From Ascidia mentula (lineage: Eukaryota > Chordata > Ascidiacea > Phlebobranchia > Ascidiidae): DNA of 64,000 bases. The stretch is taken from positions 21,705,001 through 21,769,000 of the forward strand of contig OX387199.1 in the NCBI GenBank assembly GCA_947561715.1, written 5' to 3'. A program made the translations under genes and the position numbers. Below the pieces are notes generated by a model that saw only the letters and a program-made list of their open reading frames with translations, did no database searches and was not told the DNA's origin. Below, piece after piece: positions 1-10,839 of this stretch (position 1 is the stretch's first letter; the number at the start of each line of letters is the position of its first letter).

Positions 1-236
1 TAATAAGATTCTCTGCCGCGTCACGAGTGATGACGTCATTGATCGATCTACAGTACTTTTCCAATCGAGGGAAAAGGTTACACCGTATCGAAAACATCAA
101 ATACTTACTACACAATATTCTGTTTGCAGTCAGTTGTACAAACAACCAATATTACTTCAATACATCATAAAAACATTGTTGTAAAAAGCGCAAAACAACG
201 GTGTTATGAAATGTTTCTGTGGGGTTGTGGATCGTT

Positions 237-514
237 TTAAACTTGGGCGGTTTGAAAAGCGGTGCTTTGGGTTCTCGGTTGCCTGGACAACGTTGAGCTG
301 ACTTTGTGAACCACATTCTTGCGCAATTTATCCAAAGCGGTGGAGTATATGAGAGGGTTGATGGCGCTGTTAATGGGAAGCAGAATAACTGCCGACACGA
401 CGTAAGCCACAGAGGGCAAAGTGAAACCGGTGAAATGGAGGAAAGTCATCAGGGAAAGTGGGATCCAACTACAGAAGTCAGTAAGGATGAGGATTATGAT
501 TTTGTTCTGCATAT
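237..514 (-). CDS. Receptor copy 1, terminal exon: TM6, TM7, cytoplasmic tail
   Basis: The exon opens after a pyrimidine-rich acceptor ending TTGCAG and encodes TM6 (IIILILTDFCSWIP), TM7 with NSAINPLIYS, and a short basic tail of about 33 residues ending FQTAQV. The NPxxY motif is complete. The 278-nt length equals two phase bases plus 92 codons including stop, consistent with the phase-1 donor of the preceding exon. Confidence 0.88.
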
Positions 515-3500
515 CTGCAACACAACAGGAAGATACATAGACGTGACAAAGTGGGTGGCGGTTATTTCGGCCTAGAATTTAAGTCATATTCACTTCATAC
601 AAATACAATGGTTTACAATTGCAAGGTTCCGCAGATAAAAGTCGACAATGCAGTGCTTGAACGTAGTTTGTGACGACTGACATAGAAATCTTAATCACGC
701 AACACGCGAATAAATTCGTGAAAAAATTTCATGTTATGTTAAACGTGGACATACGTAGAGCATGGAGGCGAGGCTGTTAAAATACCGGAAGGTGCATTTT
801 TTCTTTGGTATTCAAAAAAATGCAGCGCGTACATTGGTTGTGTGATGATTTGTAGAAGATGTGACTTGGTTTGCGGAGTTACTTTTCAGAACTAGTCAGT
901 GAGTGTCTGTGTATTATTGGATGAATGTCGACGAAGAAAGTTTTAATCAAACCTTTATTTTTCTTTGAAACTCGTGCATTCTGACCATGGTTGACAATCC
1001 GCCCACTTTTGGTCGTCTTTCTGTAGATGAGAAAGTACGAGAAGGCAACGTACAAGAAAGCGGCAAAGTTAAAAGATATAATAGACATCGTATAACTCCA
1101 CGCCTCATCCGACGAAGTGACGAACAATCTGCTTATGCACACACTGTTGCTGCTGTAATATCTGAAATAAAAAGAAGGTGATTTTTCTTTTACAGTTTAT
1201 ATTTCAGGACGTTCCAAATACAAGTTGCCGAAATATAAAGAAATTCAACTGATGGATAGAAGATAAATAGAATAAACATAATATTTTGCTTCGGTAAAGA
1301 ATTCACGTGATTTCATACAATCGGGTTTACGTGGATAAAACGGTTAGGCAGAGTCCATAACAACAGCTTTGCATGGGAGGATTCTGCTGACTAGCGATCC
1401 TACTCTACCGATAAAAGAACAACGAATTCACCAAAGCGGATGTGTGTGTGTACCCAACCTCGGACTGATCGTACCCGAGATATCCTTTCGGTTTATCCAG
1501 TATATGGTATCCACCTCGGATGAGCACACGGTAAAGATCCGACCATGACGTCGCAAGGTTTGTTTGTTTCCAGGCGGAAGTGACGTCGGTGTGGTTTACG
1601 TCGGGATAAAACTCCACCACTCGCTTCACAAAAGTTTTCATGTCTGTGTAGAAACAAAAGTAAGCGTTTGTAAATTCTAACGAATACAAATTTGAAAGCA
1701 CACAACAATGTGTTACGGAACAATGGAATAAACTTGCTTGATGCTTATGTAGAGAACTATACCTCTAACTTACAACATGCAGCTTAACAATGAAAAGAAT
1801 AATTTTATTCATTGCCATAAAGTTTCGCCACTTTTACGTAAACGCTTTGCCATTAAATTCAATGATAATTTGGGTCAAATCCACTTGCAAAACTACAACT
1901 TTGGTCAGAATATTTTACCGGAAAAATCGACCGTGACGTCACGAAAGAACATATTTTTTTCGATCCAAGCTTTGGTTTGGAATTTTTCTTCAAACTCGAC
2001 TGTGAGTGGCAGCAACGCGATGAAGAACGACACGAACCAAGTCATGAAGACTGACAACATCACAATGCGCGTGCTGGGGTTTGAAGATGCTTGGAAAGGC
2101 TAAAAATTCAAGTGATCTGTTTGTATGAAGATGTTGCTGTTGTTCCTTGATTGTTATTGAGGTTGGTTGTTCAGTTTATTGTATGTGATATCCTACAGTG
2201 TTACTTCGTGTTTTCTTTTTCGGTTTGTTGCATATTACAAACATTTGTAAAAGTAAAACTATAATATGGTATCCAAAAACCCAACTGAAAACAGTTATTG
2301 AATGAAAGCCTTTAGCAACATTAAACACAAATGCCTGTCGTTATCCTGTCGTCACACGAAGTTCTCAGTCTACGTTCACAACTAAAACGTTCCACACATA
2401 TGTTTCACCTTAAAGACGGCGTAGAGACGAAACGTAGTCAGCAGAACCATGGTTAGCACTGAGGTTTCGCTCGACAGCACCACCATCACCCCGAGGGCAA
2501 CACATGTCCCACTGGACCGCCACGAGAGGTCGCTGCTGCAGTATTCTCCCGAGTAATCAACCCCCATAGATCCAAGTATGATAAGGTAAACTCCCATGAG
2601 AAAATCTGAGGCACTGAGGTTTAACACTAGAATGTGATTGGTGCGCGATGATGCGTGACTACCACGTGACTGAGTTGCCGGTTTTATTTCTTTTAACATC
2701 ACCATCTGCAAAAAATTTCTGTTTGTTTAATTTTTTCGAATTATACACAATAATTTGTAGGATGTATGCTCAAATGTATTAAAAAGAACTTATTCATTCA
2801 AGTAAGCACTTCGCACTAGAAGAAATCCATTCAATGTTACCAGATTTCAGATAAGATGGGTGGTTGTAAAACAGTGGTGTAGTGCAAATATTTAAGCATT
2901 TGCTTGGGGACACAGACAATATTCTATGTCGTGTTCTGTGACATGTTTTCTACAAACATAAGGCGAACACTTAGTTTTCTGAGTAAACAGACTAAAGTTG
3001 AAACTACAGTCAGACTTTTTCAGATAGAACCTTAATACTTTCCATGTTGCCTAAAGTTGCTGCGAGTCCCATGATCCACACAGCTCCACGTAACAAAGGG
3101 TTCGCGATTAATTCGTATCTCGATGAAAACGACATTCCACTTGATGACGTCACCGAGGGACATTCGTCACTCCAGTCACTGCAATCTCCGACGCCATTGA
3201 ATTTCTACACAGTAGTTTGAGTCTTATTACTAAGAACAAATCCACCATGAAGATTTATGTTTCGAAAAAGAGCTGCAAATGTTCCGACTTTCGTTTTGAA
3301 AAATGGCAACTAGGGAACGTCCCTCGGAAAAAGAAGAAAGAATGCTCATTGTTAAAAATATCATCTCATACCAGTTTTTTCGGCACAAACAGAGGTTTTC
3401 CACTTTCGCAATAAAACCTTCCGTCGTCTGAGCACCCCAGTTCATCCTCCGACGAATCACAGTTTATCTGTCCGTCGCAAATTTGATGCTTGCCGATTGA

Positions 3501-6500
3501 AAGCTGACAGAAAAGAAAACAGAAAATTATCAATAATTTGTGATGCAAAACAATTTCAAAGTTGTTTAATATTTTGAACTTGACTTTGACGTTTCCACGT
3601 GCGTCAACGCAAAAGAAGTGCTGCTGAAATAAGGTGGATTTTTTTGTTGAAAAAGTTGCTGATCTAGCTAGGCTGCAATGCCTGGGCTGCCAAGCCTGTG
3701 AATCTCATGATCGCGATAGAGTAGCTGTGATCGCCAAGCAAGGACCTGCGCAGTGGGACGATCCTTCCAATCATGCCAATGCATTAAATATTACTGCGTA
3801 ATTAAAAACAAATTACTATTTCAAAACAAACATATTTTAAACATATTTGTGTTGCACCGTATTGGTTTGTTCAAGTTCCTGCTTCCATGCACCACAAAGT
3901 GCACTTCAACGCTAGTATGCAATTAAGAAACCCTACTCACCGCAGCGCCACCAAGCGACTGGCAATGCATACGACCTGGGCACAATTCTCCATTTTCGTC
4001 ACTTCCGTCCACGCAGTCGACGAAACCATCGCACACTTTCAGCTGATCGATGCTGACGTAACCTTCCACTGTGTTGCAAGCGAACTTCGACGTGCAGATC
4101 GTCGGGTCTTCATCGTGGTAAACGTAAACGTCGTTGAAGTAAGCGTGGTTGCATTCAATGAGTCCGTTGCATAGCTTAGGTCTGACGTGATCTGGTAAAA
4201 AGGAGGTTTAATAAGAAAAGTGTCGGAAGGTAAGTACCTCAGAAATTACAATATGTCTGTCATCAGCACCACGAGCAAAGAATGTTGTTTTTTTTGCGTT
4301 CAGTAATTCTGTATAATTTTCATTTATTTTGTGCATAGGTTAAGGTTTTACTTGTCTCGGGTGTAAAATACTTATTACCCAGCAGAGCCTATAATTGTAG
4401 TTATGAAAGAAAAATATTCTAAGTCTGATGGGGCAAACGTTTCAAACACTATACCGTGCTCACAAACAACACTTTTACGAGTCGTTTGGTATTTTTCTTG
4501 CAAGTTTTGCAAATGTTCGTTTTTGGGGGAGTTTCGAGCTAAATATCAGTCAGTGTTTGTAGTAAAAGTTTCACACAAATGGCATGAAAATGACTAAAAT
4601 GCTGTCGCCAATACCCAGATTTGACAAAATGCTCCCAATTATGTTCAAAGGATTTGCAAACAACTTCAGCGCCAAAAATGAAGAGCATAAGGTAATCCCT
4701 AAAGAAATTACAAAACAGCCTGACAGCAACGGCAAAGCAGCAAGCAAAGAATCTAATTTTGTGAAGTTTTTATGTGCAATGTAACGTTTTACGGGTTTTC
4801 GTGCAAGTATTGCGACATGATTGCCAGCATAAGTTCATTCAAGATTATAAAATGTGACAAAGTTGCATTTTTGATTTCCCATTTGTATCAAGTGCTTTAG
4901 AATGATTTGTAAACAGCTACAGTGCAGCTCATGTAACTTGCTCACTTACAGTCGCTGCATTCAAACAGTGGAAGCCGATGTTGATCCCTGCATCCAGTTT
5001 TAACTCCGGGTTTGGATGAAGTTCTTGTGAACTTCCCACAAACTTCCGTGCACTCGTCCTCGGCCGGTGAATTGTAATCTCTCCGACTTCCAGGTGAAAT
5101 TACGCATTCGCTTCTTCCATCGCAGAAAATGGCTGTTTCCTGTTCGCAAGTTTCGGATGCCAAATGACTGCATCTAGTCAACAAATTTAATTTTACTGCA
5201 CGAAAACTTGAAAATAACCTCTCATTTAAGCGCATAGTTTCAAATATTACTATAATGACTTATTTTCAACGCTCCTATTTTTTTAAGAACTGATGATGAG
5301 AAACATGTTTTATTTTATATTGAACCAAAGTCAAAATAAAAGCATGAGGTTGCTATGGTGAGTGGTTGTACACAAGCACCATCGAACAAAAAATAGTTGA
5401 AAATTTATGTTTTTTGCGTAACTGATTCAGATATTTGTGCACACAAATTTCCACAACAGTCATGCAAAACATAAATTTTAAACCATTTTCTTGTACCTAC
5501 CTTGTAACTTGTACCCAGTTTTAACAATGACAATTTACCGGCATAGTTTTCCTGGCACCGTCTGATTTCCACAAGGTGCTGTTCCACTGCATAGCTCCGA
5601 CCTGAAGCACAACATGCATTTGTATCATGTAGTTTATAAATCTTTTTACAGCTTACAGTTCGTCCGATCCATCGTTGCAATTCACATTTCCGTCGCAGAC
5701 TTGACGAGTGTCAACACATATTCCACTTCCACAATCAAACTTACCTCCGTTGCATCTGGATGCGCTTTGTTGGGAGATGACGCTGAATGGAAGCGTTAGG
5801 GTCAACTAAGGTTAATTATATGAAAAAAAAAATTTCGGCCATTTTGGTTTCAGGTTGTAGTCAACAGGAGCTCGTCATCGGTTGTGTTGGATTGAGTATT
5901 GTTACCAACCACGCCAACATACAGTTGAGGACTTTGGTTATTGCTTGGATGTTGGTGGTGTTGTACACAGACCATGTTAAAAAACTATATTGGACTGGAG
6001 CTTGTTCCAAACGGGTAGAAACCGATGTTACATTTCGCGTTGCAACCAATGCAAGCTAAATTTTTCATCACAAGCCAAACCAAAGTGGTTACAAATGTCG
6101 AAGTCTTGCAAGACAACATTATTTACACCAGGGGTTCTAAGACCTTTTAGGGCCACGACACACGGTTTAAGAAACCCCGGTCTACCCCATTACCCAGTTT
6201 GCTTATTACTAACTGCCTATAGTAATCATTTAAAATGCTTTGGATTTGTTGAGATGTGAGAGCTCTTATTGTGGTTGTATCTTTGCGCAAAGATCAGGAA
6301 GCAGACCTTCACACAAGCATTCGTCACTCATGTCGTAACAATCTATGACGTCATCGCATACGCTGGTTGTGGGAATGATGAGGTCACCATCTAGGCAGTA
6401 GAAGCACAGGGAGTGATTGAACTGGGCCACATCAATGATCGAATGTCGCTGTGGAAAAAATCGATATGTGTTGTTTTGTTGCAATTTGGAGAAATATAAT

Positions 6501-9184
6501 TTTGTATTATTTGTGTGCGGCCACTTTCTTTGGTGCCACGAAAACATGAGTTTTTAAATTCTTCCCACTTTTGTTCGCCTAAAAGAAAGTTAAATAGCGT
6601 TCACTTTAAATAGAAACAAAATTATTTTAGATATTTAGTTTAAAGTATTGATGGCAGCCCCCACAAAAAACAACAAGATTGGAAGCAAATTACTTCGGAT
6701 TGTCAGTGAGAAGTCCTTCGTTGTCAAGGAAACAAAGGTCACTCCCGTCATCGCAGTCTTTTACTCCGTCCCACAGAAACATCTGAGGCAAGTTGCAATC
6801 TCTGCCCTTCCTGGTGCATTTGAACCCGTGCCCGTTCTGCCATCGGAGGTGGGACGAACAATCGTTGCAGGTATCGTCATCACAGATGGTGGATCGATGG
6901 AGGCACGTGGAGTCGGGACAACGGAAGTGCGTCGGGCATTCCATGTCGCACGGGACACCAGGGTTACAAGGGTGGACGAGGGAATCGCACAACTGACGTT
7001 TGGTTTTGTTGCAGTTCATGTTGGGGTCATCCGGGTTCAAATGGTTGTGACACGTGTTTGAATCGTCGAAACATTCGCAAGTTCTCACGAGGCTGAAAGA
7101 GAAATAAGAAGAAGCGTAATTATGTTTGTAAAATTAATAAATAGGACTCACAATTTGAAAATGGTAATTTGTGAGCATATAATTCATACAACAGGAAGGG
7201 ACATTAGTTTGCACTCAATGAATAAAGTTGACAATCAAACAGCATTTTGATAAAGGTTTAACCACTAAGAATAACGTAAGTCTCGCTGCAAAACCTACTA
7301 ATAAAAGATCAGTATACGCATCCAAATAGAATGAGCAAAATATAATGTGGGCTGCATGGCAACCATGTACATACATATTCACGCCTAAATTCAAGTAAAA
7401 AAGAAACAATTCAAATCACCCTAAAGAGCAATAAGAAGAAGCGAAGTTATGTTTGTAAAATTAATAAATAGGGCTCACAATTTGAAAATGGTAATTGGTG
7501 AGCATATAATTCATACAACAGGAAGGGTCTTCAGTTTGGTAAAACTCTAATTCACGTAACAAGAACGATCTTCAGTTTCCACTCTATTTGTATAGTTGGC
7601 AACTGAAAAGATGTTTTTTTGAAATACGGTTAACCACTAAGAATAACTTAAGTCTCGCTGCAACACCTGCTATGAACGTTCACCACTATCACCCCCACCT
7701 TGGGTTTGACGCATATGACGTAGCATGACGACACAAATCTGGGGTTTCCCCGTCACAATAACATTCATCACTTAAGTCAGGGCAATCGATGACGTCATCG
7801 CACACGCTTTTGCTGGAGATGATTGTTTCGTTGTCGTGGCAACAGAAACAAGCGGAATTGTTGAATTCAGCGAATATCGATTGTCTGACGTCACTTTAAA
7901 CAAATTGATGTTTCACTTGTATGGCTTAATTCACAACAGAAACTTGTTGATTGTTGGTAAATATTCCGTCTAACCAAATCATATAAATACAGAATACCCT
8001 CATGGTACATTAGCACCCTTGCCTGAGCGTTGAAATGATTTTGCTGCAATAATTCAATAAACTTTAACCATTTAGAATTATATCTTGCAGCAATGTAAAA
8101 ATAAGGGTAACCGGTAACTCCATTCACATTTAGATAAGGTTTGGTGACAAAATGTGATTTCTATGTACCTGGGATTTCCCATTAAAACCTTGTCGTTTTC
8201 CTGGTTTACGTAACACAAATCTATTGCGTCATCACAGTCCGCAATCCCGTCGAATAACAAGATTTGTGGCAGAACACAAGATCCCCCGTTCCTCGCGCAC
8301 TTGAAACCGTGTCCGTTGTTCCATCTCTGTGATGACGAACAATCGTTGCACACGTCACCGTCACATACTGTTGACCTTGGTAGACACGTCATATCCGGAC
8401 ACCGGAAGTGGGAGGGGCAGAGCATGTCGCAGGGAAAGTCTTGGTTGCATGAATTCGACATGTGGCAAGCTGGAGGTGGAGTTTGGGCGCATGTGGTTTT
8501 GTTGAGAGCAAGGAGATTGTGACAAACTCCGTTCGAATCAAAGCAGTCGCATTTCTTTATCATTCTGCGAAGTTAAAACATGTAGATAAGCAAAGTGGAG
8601 CCAATAATATGATTTCTGTGAGCTGCAGGCCAAGAAGACTCGCACCAAGCCGCTCTCATGAGAGCTTATAGATCGAAACAGTGGCCATCTGTATGTAGCT
8701 AACAGAAAAACCTTGTTTAGTTGTGAATGAATTGTAACTGAGCCATGCATAACTTTGCCGGTGATAAATATTGCATTACAAGTAAAATAATAATTTGTTG
8801 AAGACGACATCATTAATTTAACATTTTTGACCACATCTCTGCAAAAGCATTTTCTAATATGTTTCTGTATTTAAATGTAATGTGACAGTCGCTATGTTTC
8901 AAAAAACTGTTTTCAATGTTACGCTTGCTTTGACGCAAACCCTGTGACCCTCAATGGAAACTTAGGCCGCTTATAAATCCACTTACGTCGGGTGTTCTTC
9001 ATATTTGCTGACGTAATCACATATTTCGTGTGCTTCCTTCTCACATTGGCACTCGTCCCTCAGGTTGGGGCAGTCAACCTTCCCATCACACACGTTTAAA
9101 CTCGATACGATCGTGTGTTGTTCGTCTCGACACGGGAAACATATGGTGGAGTTAAAGAAGGACCCGGTTCGGTTTCTGACGTCT
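237..9184 (-). CDS. LDLa-domain rhodopsin-class GPCR, copy 1 (multi-exon, 5' end not found)
   Basis: A cell-surface receptor gene read right to left. Exons by splice signal and phase: 8987-9184, 8169-8564, 7699-7893, 6694-7092, (6270-6448, decayed), 5657-5782, 4950-5173, 3941-4191, 3372-3503, 3031-3204, 2396-2705, 1919-2089, 1454-1643, 953-1161, 237-514. Every listed exon except 6270-6448 is open and the phases match. The ectodomain holds paired cysteine-rich/LDLa modules, then an LDLa stalk, then seven helices with class A landmarks (LGN in TM1, SASD in TM2, the TM3/ECL2 cysteine pair, NPLIY in TM7). The TM6 stretch LTDFCSWIP resembles LGR-type and GRL101-type receptors, but I see no leucine-rich repeats. 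Ligand unknown. The first exon and signal peptide were not located; they should lie right of 9184. If exon 6270-6448 is skipped the frame is kept. Confidence 0.85.
953..1161 (-). CDS. Receptor copy 1 exon: end of ECL2, TM5, ICL3
   Basis: It starts after CTTTTTATTTCAG. It supplies the ECL2 cysteine (NSVCISRL) expected to pair with the TM3 cysteine, then TM5 and a basic third intracellular loop (YRKTTKSGR). TM5 lacks the usual proline. The donor AAAG/gtttga is in phase 1. The homologous exon in copy 2 is 2 nt longer and frameshifted. Confidence 0.82.
1454..1643 (-). CDS. Receptor copy 1 exon: extended second extracellular loop
   Basis: The exon lies between TM4 and TM5 and adds about 63 residues to ECL2 (starting DMKTFVKRVVEFYPDV, with an NHT glycosylation sequon). 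The acceptor TTTCTACACAG and donor GTTGG/gtacac fit the phases of the neighbouring exons. The loop is much longer than usual for class A receptors. The exon is intact in both copies. Confidence 0.78.
1919..2089 (-). CDS. Receptor copy 1 exon: TM4 and start of ECL2
   Basis: Encodes TM4 (TRIVMLSVFMTWFVSFFIAL) followed by a charged extracellular stretch. The donor TCCG/gtaaaa is in phase 1. The right edge is less certain: acceptors at CCAAG/CA or CCCCAG/C, or a TTTTTAG further upstream, are possible. Only CCAAG/CA fits a phase-1 donor at 2396, and I chose it for that reason. Confidence 0.75.
2396..2705 (-). CDS. Receptor copy 1 exon: ICL1, TM2, ECL1, TM3
   Basis: Contains NHILVLNLSASDFLMG (TM2 with its conserved Asp), the ECL1 cysteines, the TM3 cysteine in SSGTCVALG and the TM3 end TTFRLYAVF. 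The position of the usual D/E of the D/E-R-Y motif is Phe here. The acceptor TTTTTTGCAG/ATG is clear; the donor (T/gtgg) is weak and chosen by phase. Confidence 0.82.
3031..3204 (-). CDS. Receptor copy 1 exon: C-terminal half of LDLa plus TM1
   Basis: Starts with FNGVGDCSDWSDEC, the calcium-cage half of an LDLa domain, then a serine-rich linker, then TM1 (NPLLRGAVWIMGLAATLGN). It is phase 0 at both ends (58 codons). The LDLa is therefore split by an intron and directly abuts the membrane domain, with no hinge or leucine-rich repeat. Confidence 0.85.
3372..3503 (-). CDS. Receptor copy 1 exon: LDLa end and start of the next
   Basis: Encodes HQICDGQINCDSSEDELGC, the acidic C-terminal part of one LDLa, followed by FYCESGKPL that opens the LDLa completed by the next exon. 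It is phase 0 at both ends, 44 codons, with acceptor TTTTCTGTCAG and donor AAACTG/gtatga. Confidence 0.85.
3645..3800 (+). mobile_element. Truncated SINE body in receptor intron, copy 1
   Basis: Matches the body of the tRNA-headed SINEs at 54.8 kb and 60.1-60.9 kb (GCTGCAATGCCTGGGCTGCC, then GTGATCGCCAAG and GCGCAGTGGG), but lacks the tRNA-like head. The same truncated copy lies at the same intron position in receptor copy 2 (about 14460-14615), so it inserted before the receptor duplicated. Confidence 0.8.
3941..4191 (-). CDS. Receptor copy 1 exon: LDLa stalk domain
   Basis: Encodes a cysteine-containing lead followed by an LDLa domain (FACNT... VCDGFVDCVDGSDENGELC). The CDG and DCxDGSDE cage residues are complete. 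The donor GCTGCG/gtgagt is near-consensus. It begins in phase 1 and ends in phase 0. Confidence 0.85.
4950..5173 (-). CDS. Receptor copy 1 exon: cysteine-rich stalk module
   Basis: About 74 residues with eight or more cysteines (CSHLASETCEQ, IFCDGRSEC, DECTEVCGK, ECSD). It resembles a degenerate LDLa pair without a full calcium cage. The donor ACT/gtaagtg is near-perfect. The length (1+222+2 phase bases shared with neighbours) agrees with the exons on either side. Confidence 0.8.
5657..5782 (-). CDS. Receptor copy 1 exon: LDLa domain
   Basis: A canonical LDLa: CNGGKFDCGSGICVDTRQVC followed by DGNVNCNDGSDE. It opens after CTTCCATTCAG in phase 2 and closes in phase 2 at a gtaagc donor. It can join either exon 6270-6448 or, by skipping it, exon 6694-7092 without losing frame. 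Confidence 0.88.
6270..6448 (-). pseudogene. Receptor copy 1, decayed A-type module exon
   Basis: This is the third A-type module (FNHSLCFYC, VCDDVIDCYDMSDEC). It is 179 nt long where the copy 2 equivalent is 180 nt: one G is missing from GTGGGCCC, which shifts the frame. Its 3' splice-donor position reads ATAAGAG where copy 2 has GTAAGAG. Because the exon is phase 2 at both ends, the gene could still work by skipping it. Confidence 0.75.
6694..7092 (-). CDS. Receptor copy 1 exon: B-type module with two LDLa-like repeats
   Basis: 133 codons, phase 2 at both ends. Starts RTCECFDDSNTCHNH, then CPTHFRCPDSTC with CDDDTCNDC, then GFKCTRKGRDCNLPQ with DGVKDCDDGSDLC. The last two blocks are LDLa-like. 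It shares module plan, length and phase with exon 8169-8564. It is intact in both receptor copies. Confidence 0.87.
7699..7893 (-). CDS. Receptor copy 1 exon: A-type module (LDLa-like)
   Basis: 65 codons, phase 2-2. DVRQSIFAEFNNSACFCC opens the module and SVCDDVIDCPDLSDECYC provides the LDLa cage. The donor is CCAAG/gtgggg. The homologous copy 2 exon (18336-18526) is the last one left before the duplication breakpoint, and its donor is altered. Confidence 0.83.
8169..8564 (-). CDS. Receptor copy 1 exon: B-type module with two LDLa-like repeats
   Basis: 132 codons, phase 2-2. Starts MIKKCDCFDSNGVCHN, then CPSHFRCPDMTCLPRSTVC, then GFKCARNGGSCVLPQ with DGIADCDDAIDLC. It lies outside the duplicated block, so it exists only in copy 1. 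It is clearly a paralogue of exon 6694-7092. Confidence 0.87.
8987..9184 (-). CDS. Receptor copy 1 exon: A-type module, most 5' exon found
   Basis: 66 codons, phase 2-2. DVRNRTGSFFNSTICFPC opens the module and NVCDGKVDCPNLRDECQC gives the LDLa cage. The donor CCGAC/gtaagtgg is strong. The phase-2 acceptor means at least one more exon lies upstream (to the right); I could not find it in 9185-10840. Confidence 0.85.
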
Positions 9185-9349
9185 CTGTAAATAAATTGTT
9201 TTGTGTTTGCAAAACATTAGTCATTGAACTTTACAGTTATATCGTTCCAAGTCAACCAGTGGGCGCAAAACGTTTTGCATCACAGAAAGGCCAAATGAAT
9301 CGACATTTTTACTTCGATTCAACCTGAGGTCTTTCGTTGTTGTTCAACC

Positions 9350-9989
9350 ATGAACAAAATCTTCACCTCCTGCATCCTTCTCCTCCTCATCAGTACCAAC
9401 GTCGCCATGGCATTCCCAGGTGAGGTTGATTTTGAGTTCCTTTCTGCGGGAATTTCTCACATATTATTACGTAGCTGGTTTAAACCTGAATTTTAAAGAT
9501 GGTTGTTGGTTCGTTTTACTAAATATATTCCGGATAATTATTTTTGGAACTGGTATGGTCACGTGCGCCTCATGACACGCGATTATTAGTTGATAGTTTC
9601 AATTACTTTATTCCTTTTTTGTATGAGTAAACGATAACCAAAACACATGAGGCATTGCCGTATGGTGAGCGAAAATATCGGTAAAACTTTACTCCACTTG
9701 AACCCATGAAAATATTCATAAAAATCTACGTTAGGTGAAGAATTAAAAATTTCGCTTTGTTAAATCAGTTGCAAAATAAAGTGGTTATTTTCCAGGAATG
9801 TCATGTGATTTCACCAAGCCCCCGGTGATATTACGTGGATACTACTGCACAGATGGGGGTTCACCGGATTGTCGTTCTGCAGCAATTTGCGAACCCAAAC
9901 TTCCATTCGATCAACTAGAACCTCACTACTGTTGTTTGTGTTTGGAGAGAAGGAGCTTTTGCTCAAGTAAAACTAACATTTGTGAATAA
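9350..9989 (+). CDS. Small secreted cysteine-rich peptide, two exons
   Basis: Exon 1 is 9350-9419 and exon 2 is 9796-9989, joined across a GTGAGG...TTTCCAG intron in phase 1 (Gly codon). The product is 87 residues: a textbook signal peptide (MNKIFTSCILLLLISTNVAMA), predicted cleavage after AMA, and a mature chain of about 66 residues with nine cysteines, including a YCCLC cluster. The odd cysteine count suggests a free thiol or a dimer. I do not recognise the family. It is divergent from, and antisense to, the receptor gene beside it, and has no counterpart next to receptor copy 2. It could be a defence or signalling peptide; that is inference only. Confidence 0.72.
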
Positions 9990-10839
9990 TCTGGAACAAA
10001 TTTTCGCTTATAAATCGCCTTCAGTTACAAAAATACCTGAACTGACTTAAACATGTTTCAAAGAGTTGCACAAAAGGTTTCATTTCCTTCTGTAAGTGTT
10101 AATGTTGTTAACCGTTAAAACAGTTCCATTGCGAATGCCATCAAGCACTTAATTCAAATTCTTCTGGCCAAAAGCTATAATAGTACATATATTTTATTCG
10201 GTATATACCATATCGTTATACTTAAAAAGCTCAAAACGAATCAACGGTACATTAACGTCAACAACAATCCTGACAGAAGTTTTTGTTGAAATAAGTTGAA
10301 ATACCATATTTGTAATTGGTAATTTATTATTATTTTGCTTGTTCATAAAGTGTATCAAAATTGATCTGTTCATGTTTAATAATCTTTTTATGCAGATGCA
10401 ATTCCCCGTGATCACGACATTCCGGAACAATAATGCTTTGAAAGTAAATTTAAAGCTTTCCGCGTTGCTTAGCAACAGTGCTTGCCAATAAACAACAGTG
10501 GCATGGTATGTTTGAATTTGCCTCAGTCATTTGCACAGAGGCCAGCATTAACTCAACGCAACCTTTCGCATTCAGTATCAGATTGAATTTATAGTTGTTC
10601 AGTCGGACTTTGGAATGAAACCAATGTCCGAAGGTAATTCAACCTCCACTGCATATGTGATGATTCACTTTAAATTATGCTGCATCCGTTGGAGACTTTA
10701 GACTTCCGTTCCGGTTCGCTAGGTTTGTTCATTGTACCGACCTTGGAATTTCCGCAGATCGATCGAATATTGCACTGATGTGGTCACAGGATGTTAAGCT
10801 GAAATATCAAGGTTTTGTCACAAACGTCACAAATTAATA
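9990..10839. other. Spacer between peptide gene and receptor copy 2
   Basis: About 850 bases without a convincing exon, repeat or RNA on either strand. The missing first exon of receptor copy 1 should lie in 9185-10839 on the minus strand, but I saw no ATG plus hydrophobic leader ending in a phase-2 donor. Confidence 0.5.

Larger units (their letters stand above)
1..8050. repeat. Segmental duplication, copy 1 (partner 10840-18672)
   Basis: This block aligns with 10840-18672 through exons, introns and an intronic SINE in the same order and orientation. Homology starts near position 10-20 and stops near 8050, where copy 2 switches to unrelated sequence at 18672. Identity is patchy: about 1780-2700 and 3370-4250 are nearly identical between copies, while 1-1750 and 2700-3300 carry many substitutions and indels. 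Confidence 0.92.

Noticed and set aside
5861-6065. Minus-strand frames between two receptor exons, including a cysteine-containing reading (CIGCNAKC)
   Set aside because: No donor in a usable phase before a stop, the cysteine is not kept in copy 2, and the flanking exons join in frame without it.
6648-7061. 137-codon plus-strand ORF
   Set aside because: It is the antisense shadow of the cysteine-rich B-type receptor exon; the same happens in copy 2.
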